This document shows positions 17,719 through 26,717 of a stretch of DNA of 64,000 nt, one piece after another. Every line of letters begins with the position of its first letter. Positions within the stretch are counted from its first letter, which is position 1. Under the pieces are notes generated by a model, which was given only the letters and a program-made list of their open reading frames with translations, made no database searches and was not told where the DNA came from. A program made the position numbers and the translations under genes. Source of the stretch: Peptococcaceae bacterium (GTDB lineage Bacteria > Bacillota > Desulfitobacteriia > Desulfitobacteriales > Syntrophobotulaceae); the NCBI GenBank assembly GCA_009782825.1, contig WRII01000004.1, forward strand, positions 30,605 through 94,604. Direction: 5' to 3'.

Positions 17719-19077
17719 TTACTCTTGTTCAGAATCTTCAGTGGAATCGGATTTCTCATGATCATCGGATTTCTCATAATCAAGGAGGTCAGGTAAGTTC
17801 TTGGAAATCAAGAATTTTACCACACTTTCCCTTCTTATAGACTTCTTCAGTCCCAACAGTTCTCCATGATCCCGAAACCTTTGAACCACCTCTTCTACAG
17901 AACATTGACGGGCCTCAGCGACCTTCTTCATCTGTTCCATAAAATCATCCTCGGGCCACGCAATATCCTCTGCCTCAGCAATCGCATCCAGGACAAGATC
18001 GCTCTTCACAGCCTTTTCAGCTTCACTCTTGAATCCGTTCATGAAGGTTTCAGGCTCCATCCCAAAGTATTGACAATATTGGCCTAAAGTCATACCTTGC
18101 TGGCTTAAACTTGCTTTCATATCCTCTACCATCATCTGATACCGGCTCTCAACCATCACAAGCGGAATATCCACCTGAGCGTTTTCAACAGCTATTTTGA
18201 TCACTTCAGCCCTGCGCTCTTGGTTCAACCGCTTGAGCAGGTCTTCTGCCAGGTTCTTCTTAATGTCCTGCCGGTATTCCTCCAAGGTATCAAATTCGCT
18301 GACGTCTTTAGCAAACTCATCATCGAGAGGAACCAGTTCTTTCCGCTTAATGCTATTCACAGTAACTTCAAACACCACCGGCTGATCCCTAAGATCCTCC
18401 TGATGATACTCTTCAGGAAAAGTCACATTCACCTGAACAGACTCCCCAGTTGCGGCCCCGATAAGCTGTTCCTCAAACCCCGGAATAAATGTTCCTGACC
18501 CCAGAACCAGATTAACATCCTCTCCTGTACCACCGGTAAAAGCAATTCCATCCTTATATCCCACAAAATCAATATTAACAGTATCCCCATCTTCGGCGGG
18601 AATATCTTGCTCAAGAACCACCATTCTGGCGTAGGATTCTTGCCGGCGTTTTAGTTCTTCCTCCACCTGTTCCTCTGTGGTGTCCGGAATATCTTGATCA
18701 ATGGCAAGATCCAGATAGGCCCCAAGCTCCACATCAGGGGGAAGTTGTATTTTCGCTGTAAAAATGAGTTCCTGTCCTTCCTCCACCTGGACAAAATCCA
18801 CTTCCGGAGGCGCAATCGGATCCAACTCCGCTTCACTCAAGGTCGCAAAGTAGGCCGGAGCAATTAAAGGCTGGGCGGCTTCATCCAAAATATAGTCTTT
18901 TCCCACATGCCTTTCCACCATATGACGAGGAGCTTTCCCTTTGCGAAACCCAGGGATGTTGACTTGTCTCCCCAGCTTCTTCAGCGTCGATTGTATAGAT
19001 CTTTCATATTTTTCCTCGTCAACGGAAATCTGCAAAGTCACCCTATTTTTTTCCTCCATCTCCAATTTGAACCCCAT
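17719..19077 (-). CDS. tig: Trigger factor
   Basis: A ribosome-bound chaperone and peptidyl-prolyl isomerase of 452 residues. The ribosome-docking motif GFRKGKAPRHMVE is at about residue 42; the FKBP-like domain spans DGDTVNIDFVGYKDG through LGSGTFIPGFEEQLIGA at about 160-205; the long helical C-terminal arms follow. The tail is acidic and slightly repetitive (SDDHEKSDSTEDSEQE). AGGAGG lies before the ATG at 19077; the frame extends eight residues further without a good site. It is the first gene of tig-clpX, with a 257-base gap to pyk upstream that holds AT-rich sequence but no feature I can name. Confidence 0.95.
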   Translation of the reverse strand: MGFKLEMEEKNRVTLQISVDEEKYERSIQSTLKKLGRQVNIPGFRKGKAPRHMVERHVGKDYILDEAAQPLIAPAYFATLSEAELDPIAPPEVDFVQVEEGQELIFTAKIQLPPDVELGAYLDLAIDQDIPDTTEEQVEEELKRRQESYARMVVLEQDIPAEDGDTVNIDFVGYKDGIAFTGGTGEDVNLVLGSGTFIPGFEEQLIGAATGESVQVNVTFPEEYHQEDLRDQPVVFEVTVNSIKRKELVPLDDEFAKDVSEFDTLEEYRQDIKKNLAEDLLKRLNQERRAEVIKIAVENAQVDIPLVMVESRYQMMVEDMKASLSQQGMTLGQYCQYFGMEPETFMNGFKSEAEKAVKSDLVLDAIAEAEDIAWPEDDFMEQMKKVAEARQCSVEEVVQRFRDHGELLGLKKSIRRESVVKFLISKNLPDLLDYEKSDDHEKSDSTEDSEQE

Positions 19078-19358
19078 TTTGACCTCCTCAATGATATACA
19101 TACTGACCTAGATTCTGTACTAGACTCTCTAATCTCAGTACCATAATATGTTATTCGCGACACACCCCAACTGTTAGAAACTCCGGATGTCAATTTCCAT
19201 TCAGTTGATCATACCAAAACCCGCGGTAACAATCAAGTCATCACCGTAAATTTTAAGGTGTCCATTAAATATCCCAGAATAAATTCTCTAAAACCCTGAA
19301 CTCTCCTGCTTGTTAAAAATATTTTTATTAGTTTTTTTTCTCAATTGGACCCTATCTT

Positions 19359-21086
19359 TTACAACATGGCCACAACTCCCTCATAAATTACCCCGGTAAT
19401 GGCATCCACAGTAATAAACTGCCCCTCCTGAATCTGGCTCAACGCCCCTTGAGCCGCGACCACGGCCGGAATTCTGTACTCCAGAGCCGCAAGAGCCGCG
19501 TGAGACGTCAGCCCGCCTTCCTCCACCACCAGAGCCCCCGCCTTGGCGATGACAGGTATGTTCTCAACATCCGTGGACGTGGCCACATAAATATGTCCCT
19601 TTTCGAAGGAATCGGGATCCGCGCCCAAACTGGCCGTTCCGCACAGCACAGATCGTCCCACACCCATACCCAAAGCCAGAACCTTTCCCACCACCTGAAC
19701 CTTAATCAGGTTTGTATTCCCTGTTTGCCCGACAGGCACACCGGCGGTCAGCACAACAATATCCCCGGTTCTGATCAGACCGCTTTTTTGGGCATAGGTC
19801 ACAGAAACCGACAGCAGTTCATCCGTCCCCTCCACATCAGGCACAAGGACAGGATGAACCCCCCAGGTCAGCGCCAGCATACGCGCCGTTTTGGCAAAAG
19901 GCGTTGTCGCAATATTGATGGCTTTCGGCCGGTGCATCGCAATAAAACCCGGCGTCAATCCCATCTGAGTCGGCGTAACAATGGCCGCCGCATTCAGATC
20001 CTGGGCAATCGTCGCGCTGGCATGGGCGATGGCATCGGAGATAGACTCTACCTCTTTGACAGTTCTCCTCCTCTGAAAAAAAATCTCCTCCGACCGCCTC
20101 GCCAAACGATCCATCATCTCCAAAGCCTCTCTTGGAAACTTGCCTGACGCCGTTTCGCCGGACAACATAATCGCATCAGCGCCGTCCAAAATCGCATTAG
20201 CCACATCACTGGCCTCAGCCCGCGTTGGCTGAGGCTGCCGCATCATAGAATCCAGCATTTGCGTCGCCACAATAACCGTTTTCCCCATCTGGTTGCACTG
20301 ACGGATAATATCTTTCTGATGAATAGGAACCTCCTCCACAGGAATCTCCACACCCAAGTCCCCCCGGGCCACCATAATCCCATCCGCCACATTGAGGATG
20401 GAGTCAACATTCTCCACCCCTTCACGATTTTCGATCTTAGCAATAATTTTGACCCGGGCCTGCCGCCTTTCCACAATCTTGAGAACCTCCAGAATATCGG
20501 AAGCCTTCCGGGTAAAAGACGCCGCGATAAAGTCCACATCATTGTCCAGGCCAAATTCTATATCCTGAATATCTTTCTCCGTCAAAGCAGGAAGACGCAC
20601 CGCGCCGCCGGGAACATTCACCCCTTTGCGCGATTTGAGCAAGCCGCCGTGAACCACCTGGGCCGCAATTTGGCCTGCTGTGATTTCAACCACCTTCAAC
20701 TCAATCAGCCCGTCATCCAGCAAAATGGGAGATCCCACCGCCACTTCCTGCCACAATTTATCATAAGTGATAGAAACCCTTTGGGCTGACCCCACCGCCT
20801 CATCCCGATCCAGCAGAAAATCCTGCCCCTCTTCCAGCATGACCCCCTCTTCCGGCACTACCCCCGTCCGGATCTCCGGCCCCTTCGTATCAAGCAAAAT
20901 CCCTACCGGCAAATCCAGCCGCATTGCCTGCTCTTTAACCGTATCAATCATCATTTTGTGCTCTTCATAAGTCCCATGGGAAAAATTGAGCCGGGCCACA
21001 TTCATGCCCGCCTCAATCAGCTGCCGTATCGCCTCCGGAGATTGTGTCGCAGGTCCCAAAGTACAAATGATTTTAGTTCGTCTCAC
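19359..21086 (-). CDS. pyk: Pyruvate kinase with C-terminal PEP-utilizer domain
   Basis: Makes pyruvate and ATP from phosphoenolpyruvate and ADP, the last step of glycolysis. The 575-residue enzyme starts MRRTKIICTLGPATQ, has the barrel motifs RLNFSHG, DTKGPEIRTG, KIENREGVENVDSI (catalytic Lys/Glu) and MVARGDLGVEIP, then the regulatory domain and an extra 110-residue PEP-mobile domain with GGLTSHAA. The extra domain, usual in Bacillus-type pyruvate kinases, lacks phosphotransferase partners here. The start is GTG with AGGAGGG ten bases upstream. It follows gap on the same strand across the palindromic element at 21122-21227. Confidence 0.95.
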   Translation of the reverse strand: MRRTKIICTLGPATQSPEAIRQLIEAGMNVARLNFSHGTYEEHKMMIDTVKEQAMRLDLPVGILLDTKGPEIRTGVVPEEGVMLEEGQDFLLDRDEAVGSAQRVSITYDKLWQEVAVGSPILLDDGLIELKVVEITAGQIAAQVVHGGLLKSRKGVNVPGGAVRLPALTEKDIQDIEFGLDNDVDFIAASFTRKASDILEVLKIVERRQARVKIIAKIENREGVENVDSILNVADGIMVARGDLGVEIPVEEVPIHQKDIIRQCNQMGKTVIVATQMLDSMMRQPQPTRAEASDVANAILDGADAIMLSGETASGKFPREALEMMDRLARRSEEIFFQRRRTVKEVESISDAIAHASATIAQDLNAAAIVTPTQMGLTPGFIAMHRPKAINIATTPFAKTARMLALTWGVHPVLVPDVEGTDELLSVSVTYAQKSGLIRTGDIVVLTAGVPVGQTGNTNLIKVQVVGKVLALGMGVGRSVLCGTASLGADPDSFEKGHIYVATSTDVENIPVIAKAGALVVEEGGLTSHAALAALEYRIPAVVAAQGALSQIQEGQFITVDAITGVIYEGVVAML

Positions 21087-21121
21087 AGTGCCGCCCTCCT
21101 GTTGTATAGTGGGATAGCAGT

Positions 21122-21227
21122 GGAACCTCGAAAACCCCTATTACGGAGTGCTGATTCCTTGAAAAGCCCACTTCTAATCAAGGATTCAGCTTACCCGATA
21201 ATCTCTTGGCAGGGTTTTCGAGGTTCC
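21122..21227. repeat. Nested inverted-repeat element between gap and pyk
   Basis: Outer arms GGAACCTCGAAAACCC (21122-21137) and its perfect complement (21212-21227) enclose inner arms GCTGATTCCTTGA (21150-21162) and TCAAGGATTCAGC (21178-21190, one mismatch). The 106-base element can fold into a two-stem hairpin on either strand. It could be a structured 5' leader of pyk, a gap transcript stabiliser, or a palindromic miniature repeat. No second copy was seen in the window and no T-run follows it on the gap strand, so it is not a typical terminator of gap. Confidence 0.75.
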
Positions 21228-21265
21228 CTCTTTTTGGTCACACTCCCTTGTGAGTTTAAATGAGT

Positions 21266-22273
21266 TTAAAACCCCTTGTTAACAATATATCCCATCAGAT
21301 CCACAACGCGGTTAGAGTATCCCCATTCGTTATCATACCAAGACAGCACCTTCAGCATTCTATCCCCTATCATCATGGTTGATAAGGCATCCACCGTTGA
21401 GCTGTGATCATCCCCATTGAAATCTTGAGACACCAACGGCAGCTCACAGAAAGCCAGGATCCCTTGCAAAGGCCCTTCCGCCGCAGCTTTCAGCTTAGCG
21501 TTGACCTCCTCTTTGGTCGCCGGACGACTCAGCATCACCACCAAGTCTACCACCGACACATTAGAAGTCGGCACCCGAATCGCCATACCATGCATTTTTC
21601 CCTTCAGTTCAGGAATAACCAAGGACACCGCTTTCGCCGCCCCCGTAGTGGTGGGAATCATCGATTGAAAAGCCGCCCGGGCCCGGCGCCAGTCGCTATG
21701 TTCCAAATCCAGAATCCTTTGGTCATTGGTCACAGAGTGACAGGTTGTCATCATGCCCTGCTCAATCCCAAACTCCTCCATGATCACCTTGGCCACAGGC
21801 GCCAGACAATTCGTAGTACACGACGCGTTGGAAATAACATGATGCGCCTTGGGATCATACATCGCCTCATTGACCCCCATGACGACAGTGATATCCTCAT
21901 CCTTGCCCGGGGCAGAAATAATCACCTTTTTCGCTCCCGCTGCCAAGTGTTTGCTCGCGTCCGCCTTCGCCACAAAACGCCCGGTAGATTCCACCACCAC
22001 ATCCACATTCAAATCCTTCCAAGGCAGCTTTTCCGGATCCCGTTCAGCCAGAAGTTTAATGCTCCGGCCCAGAACTTTCATAGTATCCCCCTGCAGCTCC
22101 ACCTCATAAGGCAAGTTGCCGTGAATGGAGTCGTACTTGAACAGATGGGCCAGCAGATCCGGTTTGCCCAAATCATTGACTGCCACAATCTCCAAAGGCT
22201 CCTTCGACTCCAGTGCGGCCCGCAGCGTCAGCCGCCCAATCCTGCCAAACCCGTTAATCGCAATCCTCGCCAT
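21266..22273 (-). CDS. gap: Glyceraldehyde-3-phosphate dehydrogenase
   Basis: Oxidises glyceraldehyde-3-phosphate to 1,3-bisphosphoglycerate. The 335-residue protein has the Rossmann start AINGFGRIGRLTLRA, VNDLGKPDLLAHLFKYDS (Asp after beta-2, indicating NAD preference) and the catalytic SNASCTTNCLAP, followed by the phosphate-binding region and WYDNEWGYSNRVVDL at the end. AAGGAGGAAG lies before the ATG. The gene sits between cbiET and pyk on the same strand. Confidence 0.96.
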   Translation of the reverse strand: MARIAINGFGRIGRLTLRAALESKEPLEIVAVNDLGKPDLLAHLFKYDSIHGNLPYEVELQGDTMKVLGRSIKLLAERDPEKLPWKDLNVDVVVESTGRFVAKADASKHLAAGAKKVIISAPGKDEDITVVMGVNEAMYDPKAHHVISNASCTTNCLAPVAKVIMEEFGIEQGMMTTCHSVTNDQRILDLEHSDWRRARAAFQSMIPTTTGAAKAVSLVIPELKGKMHGMAIRVPTSNVSVVDLVVMLSRPATKEEVNAKLKAAAEGPLQGILAFCELPLVSQDFNGDDHSSTVDALSTMMIGDRMLKVLSWYDNEWGYSNRVVDLMGYIVNKGF

Positions 22274-22297
22274 AATTTTCTTCCTCCTTAATATTTT

Positions 22298-23524
22298 TTA
22301 TTCCTGGTCATCATAGTGCCGCTTTCGCGCCGAAATGATAAACACCGGATTGATCGCTTGGGCAACATGGAAAGAATCCACCTCCGGCCAACGTACCGCT
22401 TGCAGAGACACAATCTCAATCTCCTCAAAACGCAGCGCTTTCAAAAGCGCTAGGGCGCCCGTCACCTTCTCCACACTGACCGCCCTCATCACAATACGTC
22501 CCCCCGGAACCAGCGGGGCTTCCGTCAACACCTCTTTTAATCTTCCCCGAGTTCCGTTGATAATACATATATTGACAGGAGGGATTTTGGAAAAAACTTC
22601 CGGAGCGGTCCCGGACACCAACTTCAAATTAGCCACAGCAAACTTTCGCATATTCGCCCGGATCAGCTGTTGAGCCTCCCGATTGTTTTCGATGGCAAAA
22701 ACCATCCCTTCCTTCGCAATCGCCGCCGCCTCTATACTGATGCTCCCCGTGCCCGAACCCACATCCAGAATAGAGTCATACAGCGATATCTGCGCCTTCG
22801 CCAGCACCTGAACCCGAATCTCCGCTTTAGTCATCGGCGCGTCACCCCGCACAAACTCCCGATCCGGAATGCCAATGCGCAGCACCCCATTGTATCCGAG
22901 AGGCTGATACTGGCCTGCATGGATCAGCAGCATCACATCGTTCAGAACCTCACTATAGTTCGCCAGGGCCACCGCCGAGAACGTTTGAAAAAACTCATCA
23001 GGCTGCCCCAGATTTTTCCCCACAGAAATCGTCGGGTTCTGGGACCTCTCCAGAAAAATCCGCGCCACCTCCCGTGTCGTGGTCTCTCGGGTGAGCACCA
23101 CCAACGGCCTCAAAATAGCCCGTGGCAGAACCGCCACATCCCTGTCCTCAAGATCAACAAAAGACGCATCATGCCAGGAAATACCCACTTTGGCAAACAA
23201 CAACTGGACAGAACTTATACCAGGGTGCAGCTCAACATCCTCCGGAGGAAAAACCTCCTTGATATGCGGCAGAACCCCGTAAAACCCTGGATCCCCCGCC
23301 GCCAGAACCCCTACGCGCCTCTCGGATGTATGATGGGTTTTTAACAACTCTATCGTTTGTAAAGAGCTGCCGGAGAGAAAGAATTGTTTCCCTTTGGACT
23401 CCTCCCGGCACAAGTTCTTCATGCGTTGGCTCCCAATGAGAATATCACAGGAAGCAATCACATGATGCGTGTACTCCGTCATCCACTGCGCCTGCTCCGG
23501 TCCCATGCCTATAACCAAAATCAT
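22298..23524 (-). CDS. cbiET: Precorrin-6Y C5,15-methyltransferase (decarboxylating), CbiE-CbiT fusion
   Basis: A bifunctional cobalamin-biosynthesis enzyme of 408 residues. The CbiE part (about 1-200) opens VIGMGPEQAQWMTEYTHHVI and has LAAGDPGFYGVLPHI, the tetrapyrrole methylase motif. The CbiT part (about 215-405) has APMTKAEIRVQVLAKAQI and the SAM site ILDVGSGTGSISIEAA. CbiE methylates C5; CbiT methylates C15 and removes a carboxylate. No other cobalamin gene is in the window, so this is an isolated copy. It lies upstream of gap with a short gap. Confidence 0.92.
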   Translation of the reverse strand: MILVIGMGPEQAQWMTEYTHHVIASCDILIGSQRMKNLCREESKGKQFFLSGSSLQTIELLKTHHTSERRVGVLAAGDPGFYGVLPHIKEVFPPEDVELHPGISSVQLLFAKVGISWHDASFVDLEDRDVAVLPRAILRPLVVLTRETTTREVARIFLERSQNPTISVGKNLGQPDEFFQTFSAVALANYSEVLNDVMLLIHAGQYQPLGYNGVLRIGIPDREFVRGDAPMTKAEIRVQVLAKAQISLYDSILDVGSGTGSISIEAAAIAKEGMVFAIENNREAQQLIRANMRKFAVANLKLVSGTAPEVFSKIPPVNICIINGTRGRLKEVLTEAPLVPGGRIVMRAVSVEKVTGALALLKALRFEEIEIVSLQAVRWPEVDSFHVAQAINPVFIISARKRHYDDQE

Positions 23525-23576
23525 AACCTTTTCATACCTTTCTCCTGAGTTCTGTGTCTGATATAATAATAAGCTG

Positions 23577-24326
23577 CTAAATCTCTGCCTCCATCTGGTT
23601 AATCAGCGAGGCCAAGCGACCAGCCCCAAAGCCATTATCAATATTGACCACCCCCACTCCTGCCGCACAGGAATTCAGCATAGTCAGCAGAGGCGCCAGT
23701 CCGCCAAAGTTGGCCCCATACCCCACACTGGTCGGCACCGCAATAACCGGCTTGTCAACAAGACCGCCCAGCACGCTGGGCAGCGCGCCATCCATCCCCG
23801 CCGCCACCACCACTACTCGAGCTTGCCGAATCACCTCCATATGGGCGAACATACGATGCAGTCCCGCTACACCTATATCATACAAACGCTCCACTCGATT
23901 GCCCATCACCGATGCTGTCACAGCCGCTTCCTCCGCCACCGGAATATCGGAAGTCCCTGCTGTCACAATAAGTATGCGCCCCTTTTCCGCTTGAGACCCC
24001 CGGCGCCAGACAAGAGTCCGCCCCAGAGAATTGTATTCCAGGGTATCTTCTGATCTGTAGTTTAAGGCATCCTCCGGCCTGCCCGTTGGAGTACACATCA
24101 CCTCGTCTTCCGTGCTCTTCAGATGTTCGGCTACATAAGCATACAGAGCCGGATCCACTCGAGTTGCCAGGATATTGCCTTGGCATTTTCGCAGCAGAAC
24201 CTCCAGGATAGAGACCACCTGTTCCTGGGTCTTTCCCTGGCAAAATACCACCTCCGGAAAACCCTGGCGCACCTGTCGTTCCACATCCACATAGGCAAAT
24301 TCCAGCTCCGGCCCCTGTTCTCCCAT
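23577..24326 (-). CDS. larB: Nickel-pincer cofactor biosynthesis protein LarB
   Basis: LarB carboxylates and hydrolyses nicotinic acid adenine dinucleotide at the first step of nickel-pincer nucleotide synthesis, the cofactor of lactate racemase and related LarA-type enzymes. The 249-residue protein has an N-terminal segment FPEVVFCQGKTQEQVVSILE and a PurE-like core with VTAGTSDIPVAEEAAVTASVMGN, YDIGVAGLHRMF, VVAAGMDGALPSVLGGLVD and PTSVGYGAN. It is close to full length for the family. AAGGAGAG lies eight bases before the ATG. larC is at 59.9-61.1 kb, not adjacent; larE and larA are not in the window. Confidence 0.9.
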   Translation of the reverse strand: MGEQGPELEFAYVDVERQVRQGFPEVVFCQGKTQEQVVSILEVLLRKCQGNILATRVDPALYAYVAEHLKSTEDEVMCTPTGRPEDALNYRSEDTLEYNSLGRTLVWRRGSQAEKGRILIVTAGTSDIPVAEEAAVTASVMGNRVERLYDIGVAGLHRMFAHMEVIRQARVVVVAAGMDGALPSVLGGLVDKPVIAVPTSVGYGANFGGLAPLLTMLNSCAAGVGVVNIDNGFGAGRLASLINQMEAEI

Positions 24327-24868
24327 ACCCTTCTCTCCTTTGATATCTTTCAGCTTTATGATCCAGCATAATTATATTTCCCCTGCTCGATCCCATCCCA
24401 AAGCGGGTTCAGTCCACAATAGCCATTATAAATGATTTCCAGAAATCTAGCAATCATGGGTGGCCATCACAGGCGCCATACACCTGAGCGTCATGCACCA
24501 TGCACCATCCCCCCAGACCCCAGAAAAATAAAAAAAATAAAATTGAAAAATTAAGCAAAATTCTTGTGGCGTTAAGAACAAATATGGTATGATATTTGTA
24601 ATTGAATATGCTTTTTAGGAGCCGATTTGAATTTGGCATTCACTGCGGGGTTTTTAAGGTTATTCTTTTGTGAATTGTGAATTTATATGAAGCATACTGA
24701 TCTTGACGATATTCTTGTGACCCTTCCCATCCGCATGGCACGTTGGAAGTGCCATGATCGACATGGATAAAGGTTGAATCAGCCGATTACTGATCAAGAT
24801 AGGAAAATAAGGATCCTGCTGCTGTTATCTCAGATGATCAGCGCACAGGGCGCGCAGGAGGAGACGAA
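24327..24868. other. Intergenic stretch upstream of larB, no certain gene
   Basis: About 540 bases without a gene I can support. On the plus strand TTGTGG (24564-24569) and TATGAT (24588-24593), spaced 18 bases, resemble a promoter pointing toward the accessory genes, and CATGGCAC...GTGCCATG at 24734-24756 forms an 8-bp hairpin. The sequence is AT-rich in places and marks the left edge of the accessory island. Confidence 0.4.
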
Positions 24869-25093
24869 TTGTCTCGAACGTGGAGGTATGCTAATTTGAT
24901 GACACACAAATCTGGGTCTGTAAAAATGCCTTTCAAATATAGAGCTTGGTGTGCTGAAATATATGGAAACACAGAAGATACTGGTGGCTTCTATGTTACC
25001 GCTCGAGTTGCTCTCCAGCAGTTGCTCTATCCTGTAACTGATGTTACCATTATTAACAATTTTATTATTGGTGATACACACCGTTTACACTAA
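24869..25093 (+). CDS. Hypothetical small protein
   Basis: A 74-residue frame beginning at TTG with AGGAGGA six bases upstream. The product is Tyr/Thr-rich (MPFKYRAWCAEIYGNTEDTGGFY, then a hydrophobic VTIINNFIIGDTH tail) and resembles no family I know. It ends a few bases before the convergent coiled-coil gene. It could be spurious; the ribosome binding site is its main support. Confidence 0.3.
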   Translation: MSRTWRYANLMTHKSGSVKMPFKYRAWCAEIYGNTEDTGGFYVTARVALQQLLYPVTDVTIINNFIIGDTHRLH

Positions 25094-25095
25094 CT

Positions 25096-25482
25096 TCACG
25101 ATACTCCCGTTCTTTGCTCTCGAATGGTGTATTCGACAGCCGACATTTTATGTTCTAACGTCTCAACGCGGCTTTCCAAACCTATAGCTAAATCCAATTT
25201 ATGGTTGAGTATTGCATGCCCGTCCATTGTTACTTTTATGGCTTTATCCATGTCATGTTCGACTTTGAATTCAAGTTTTCTTAATCGTTTGCTTACCTCT
25301 TCCAGATCGGCTTTTGTAGCCATATCTTTCCTCAATGATTTTTCCATCGCGGTAAGCTTGGAATCCATAGCTTCTTCCATCGTGGTAAGCTTGGAATCAA
25401 AAACCTCTTCGGTTCGGGCTAGTCGTGTTTCCACAACATCTACCAGCACTAATTTCAATTCTTGCATTTCTTCTTTTGTCAT
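25096..25482 (-). CDS. Hypothetical coiled-coil protein
   Basis: A 128-residue protein, almost entirely helical heptad repeats (VDVVETRLARTEEVFDSKL, then DSKLTAMEKSLRKDM and further Leu/Val-spaced segments up to LESRVETLEHKMSAVEYTIRE). It carries no signal peptide or enzyme motif. CAGGAGG lies upstream of the ATG. Two neighbouring FDSKLTTME and MDSKLTAME segments look like an internal duplication. Short coiled-coil proteins of this kind occur beside prophage and defence islands, but no function can be given. Confidence 0.65.
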   Translation of the reverse strand: MTKEEMQELKLVLVDVVETRLARTEEVFDSKLTTMEEAMDSKLTAMEKSLRKDMATKADLEEVSKRLRKLEFKVEHDMDKAIKVTMDGHAILNHKLDLAIGLESRVETLEHKMSAVEYTIREQRTGVS

Positions 25483-25620
25483 TTGTTAGCCTCCTGGATA
25501 TGAAGGTCGATGCGTCTGCTTGCACCTTGGTCTTAATTATAACATATCGGAATATGTTATCAAATTTTTATGTGACTGAACAATTCAAGGATATTAATTA
25601 AATATGGAAACATTAATACA

Positions 25621-25649
25621 TTGACACTTACACATCATATCGCGACAAT
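25621..25649 (+). promoter_or_regulatory. Promoter of the DUF4303 gene
   Basis: TTGACA at 25621-25626 and GACAAT at 25644-25649 are 17 bases apart, 84 bases upstream of the DUF4303 start codon. Confidence 0.5.
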
Positions 25650-25732
25650 AAACCTGAGCGAAAAGTCCAATTACAATTTGATCTACGAGATCGATTGCGA
25701 ATTTGGAGGATTCGAAAGAAGGGGTGGCGTTT

Positions 25733-26398
25733 ATGAATGCTTTTTATGAGGAATTTTCCAATCGACTTGTTGCAGCGCTATTGGTAGATTTCCAAGAAAT
25801 CTTTTCCTTGATTCAGGGCGAAACACTCTACACGATGGCACTAATAGTTGACGATCGTGCGTCTGCCTTTTATTTTGCCTTAAATACGAAAGAATTTGCT
25901 GAAAGGAAAATTGTCCAAGATCCTGATAACAAAGTATGCTACGAGTGGGAGCCGGACAACTGGGGGTATTCTGATAGTTCTATCCAAAATTGCAGACTGC
26001 GGGAGGTAAGTGATTTCCTATCAGAAAATGCACCGCTCCACGAAAGTTTTGACGACTTTGAGAAAAATATACACCAAGAAATGATAAAGGCCATGCTGCA
26101 ACTGAAAAGGAATAACAGTGAGCTTGAGCATGTCTTTTGTTTCATTTCTGTTTCAGACAATAGCGATACGGAAAAGGTCGAAGACAACTCATCCATGATA
26201 TTAAATAGTCGTGAAATGCATGAGATATTCATTGATAGATTTTTCACGAATCAGGATTTTCGAGAAAAAGCCAGCAAAGCTTGGGCTAAAAAAGACTATG
26301 TTAATTATGTGCGATTGATAGAGAAAATATCTGATACCCTTTCAGACTCGGAGAAAAAGAAATTGGATTATGCTACACAAAAGATAGAATCTGCATAG
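25733..26398 (+). CDS. DUF4303-like protein, probable immunity protein
   Basis: A 221-residue soluble protein. YTMALIVDDRASAFYFALNTKE, YEWEPDNWGYSD and the C-terminal RFFTNQDFREKASKAWAKKDY follow the pattern I associate with DUF4303/SUKH-like immunity proteins of polymorphic toxin loci. ATG at 25733 is taken for AAGGGGTG seven bases upstream; a TTG at 25703 is possible. It opens a three-gene plus-strand block (this gene, an ankyrin/SUFU gene, a UBA/DUF4303 gene) that looks like an immunity cassette. No cognate toxin is visible. Confidence 0.65.
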   Translation: MNAFYEEFSNRLVAALLVDFQEIFSLIQGETLYTMALIVDDRASAFYFALNTKEFAERKIVQDPDNKVCYEWEPDNWGYSDSSIQNCRLREVSDFLSENAPLHESFDDFEKNIHQEMIKAMLQLKRNNSELEHVFCFISVSDNSDTEKVEDNSSMILNSREMHEIFIDRFFTNQDFREKASKAWAKKDYVNYVRLIEKISDTLSDSEKKKLDYATQKIESA

Positions 26399-26507
26399 AA
26401 GTCTGGGGAAGCACATGCAGAACTGGGAACACAAAACGGAACGATTTTTGGGCTTTTTGAGCAGATGTTTTTATAAAATCCAGATTATAGGAGGAAGATG
26501 TGCAGTT

Positions 26508-26717
26508 ATGACAAAAGAAGATTTGAATGAGGACGAACTTTTTGAGGCCCGAAACCAATTATATGAAGCGGTCAACGAAGGTGATGCTGCGAAAGCGCGC
26601 GGTGGCGACGCAGGCGCCACAATTGCTGCACGAAGGCTGGTTAGGCGGGGCCGGCTCGACGTTCTTGCACTTGGCAGCAGGAAAAGGGAAGACTTCAATC
26701 TGCGCGGTACTGGTTGA
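26508..26717 (+). CDS. Ankyrin-repeat/SUFU protein, 5' part of frameshifted gene
   Basis: Begins at ATG 26508 with TAGGAGGA 12 bases upstream. The first 30 residues (MTKEDLNEDELFEARNQLY, then EAVNEGDAAKAR) are the start of an ankyrin repeat. Beyond the GCGCGC stretch at about 26596-26602 the sensible ankyrin sequence continues in the plus-one frame and this frame runs on into an unrelated tail. A gain of two bases (one more GC) would give AAKARAVATQAPQLLHEGW, a normal ankyrin transition. Confidence 0.6.
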   Translation: MTKEDLNEDELFEARNQLYEAVNEGDAAKARGGDAGATIAARRLVRRGRLDVLALGSRKREDFNLRGTG

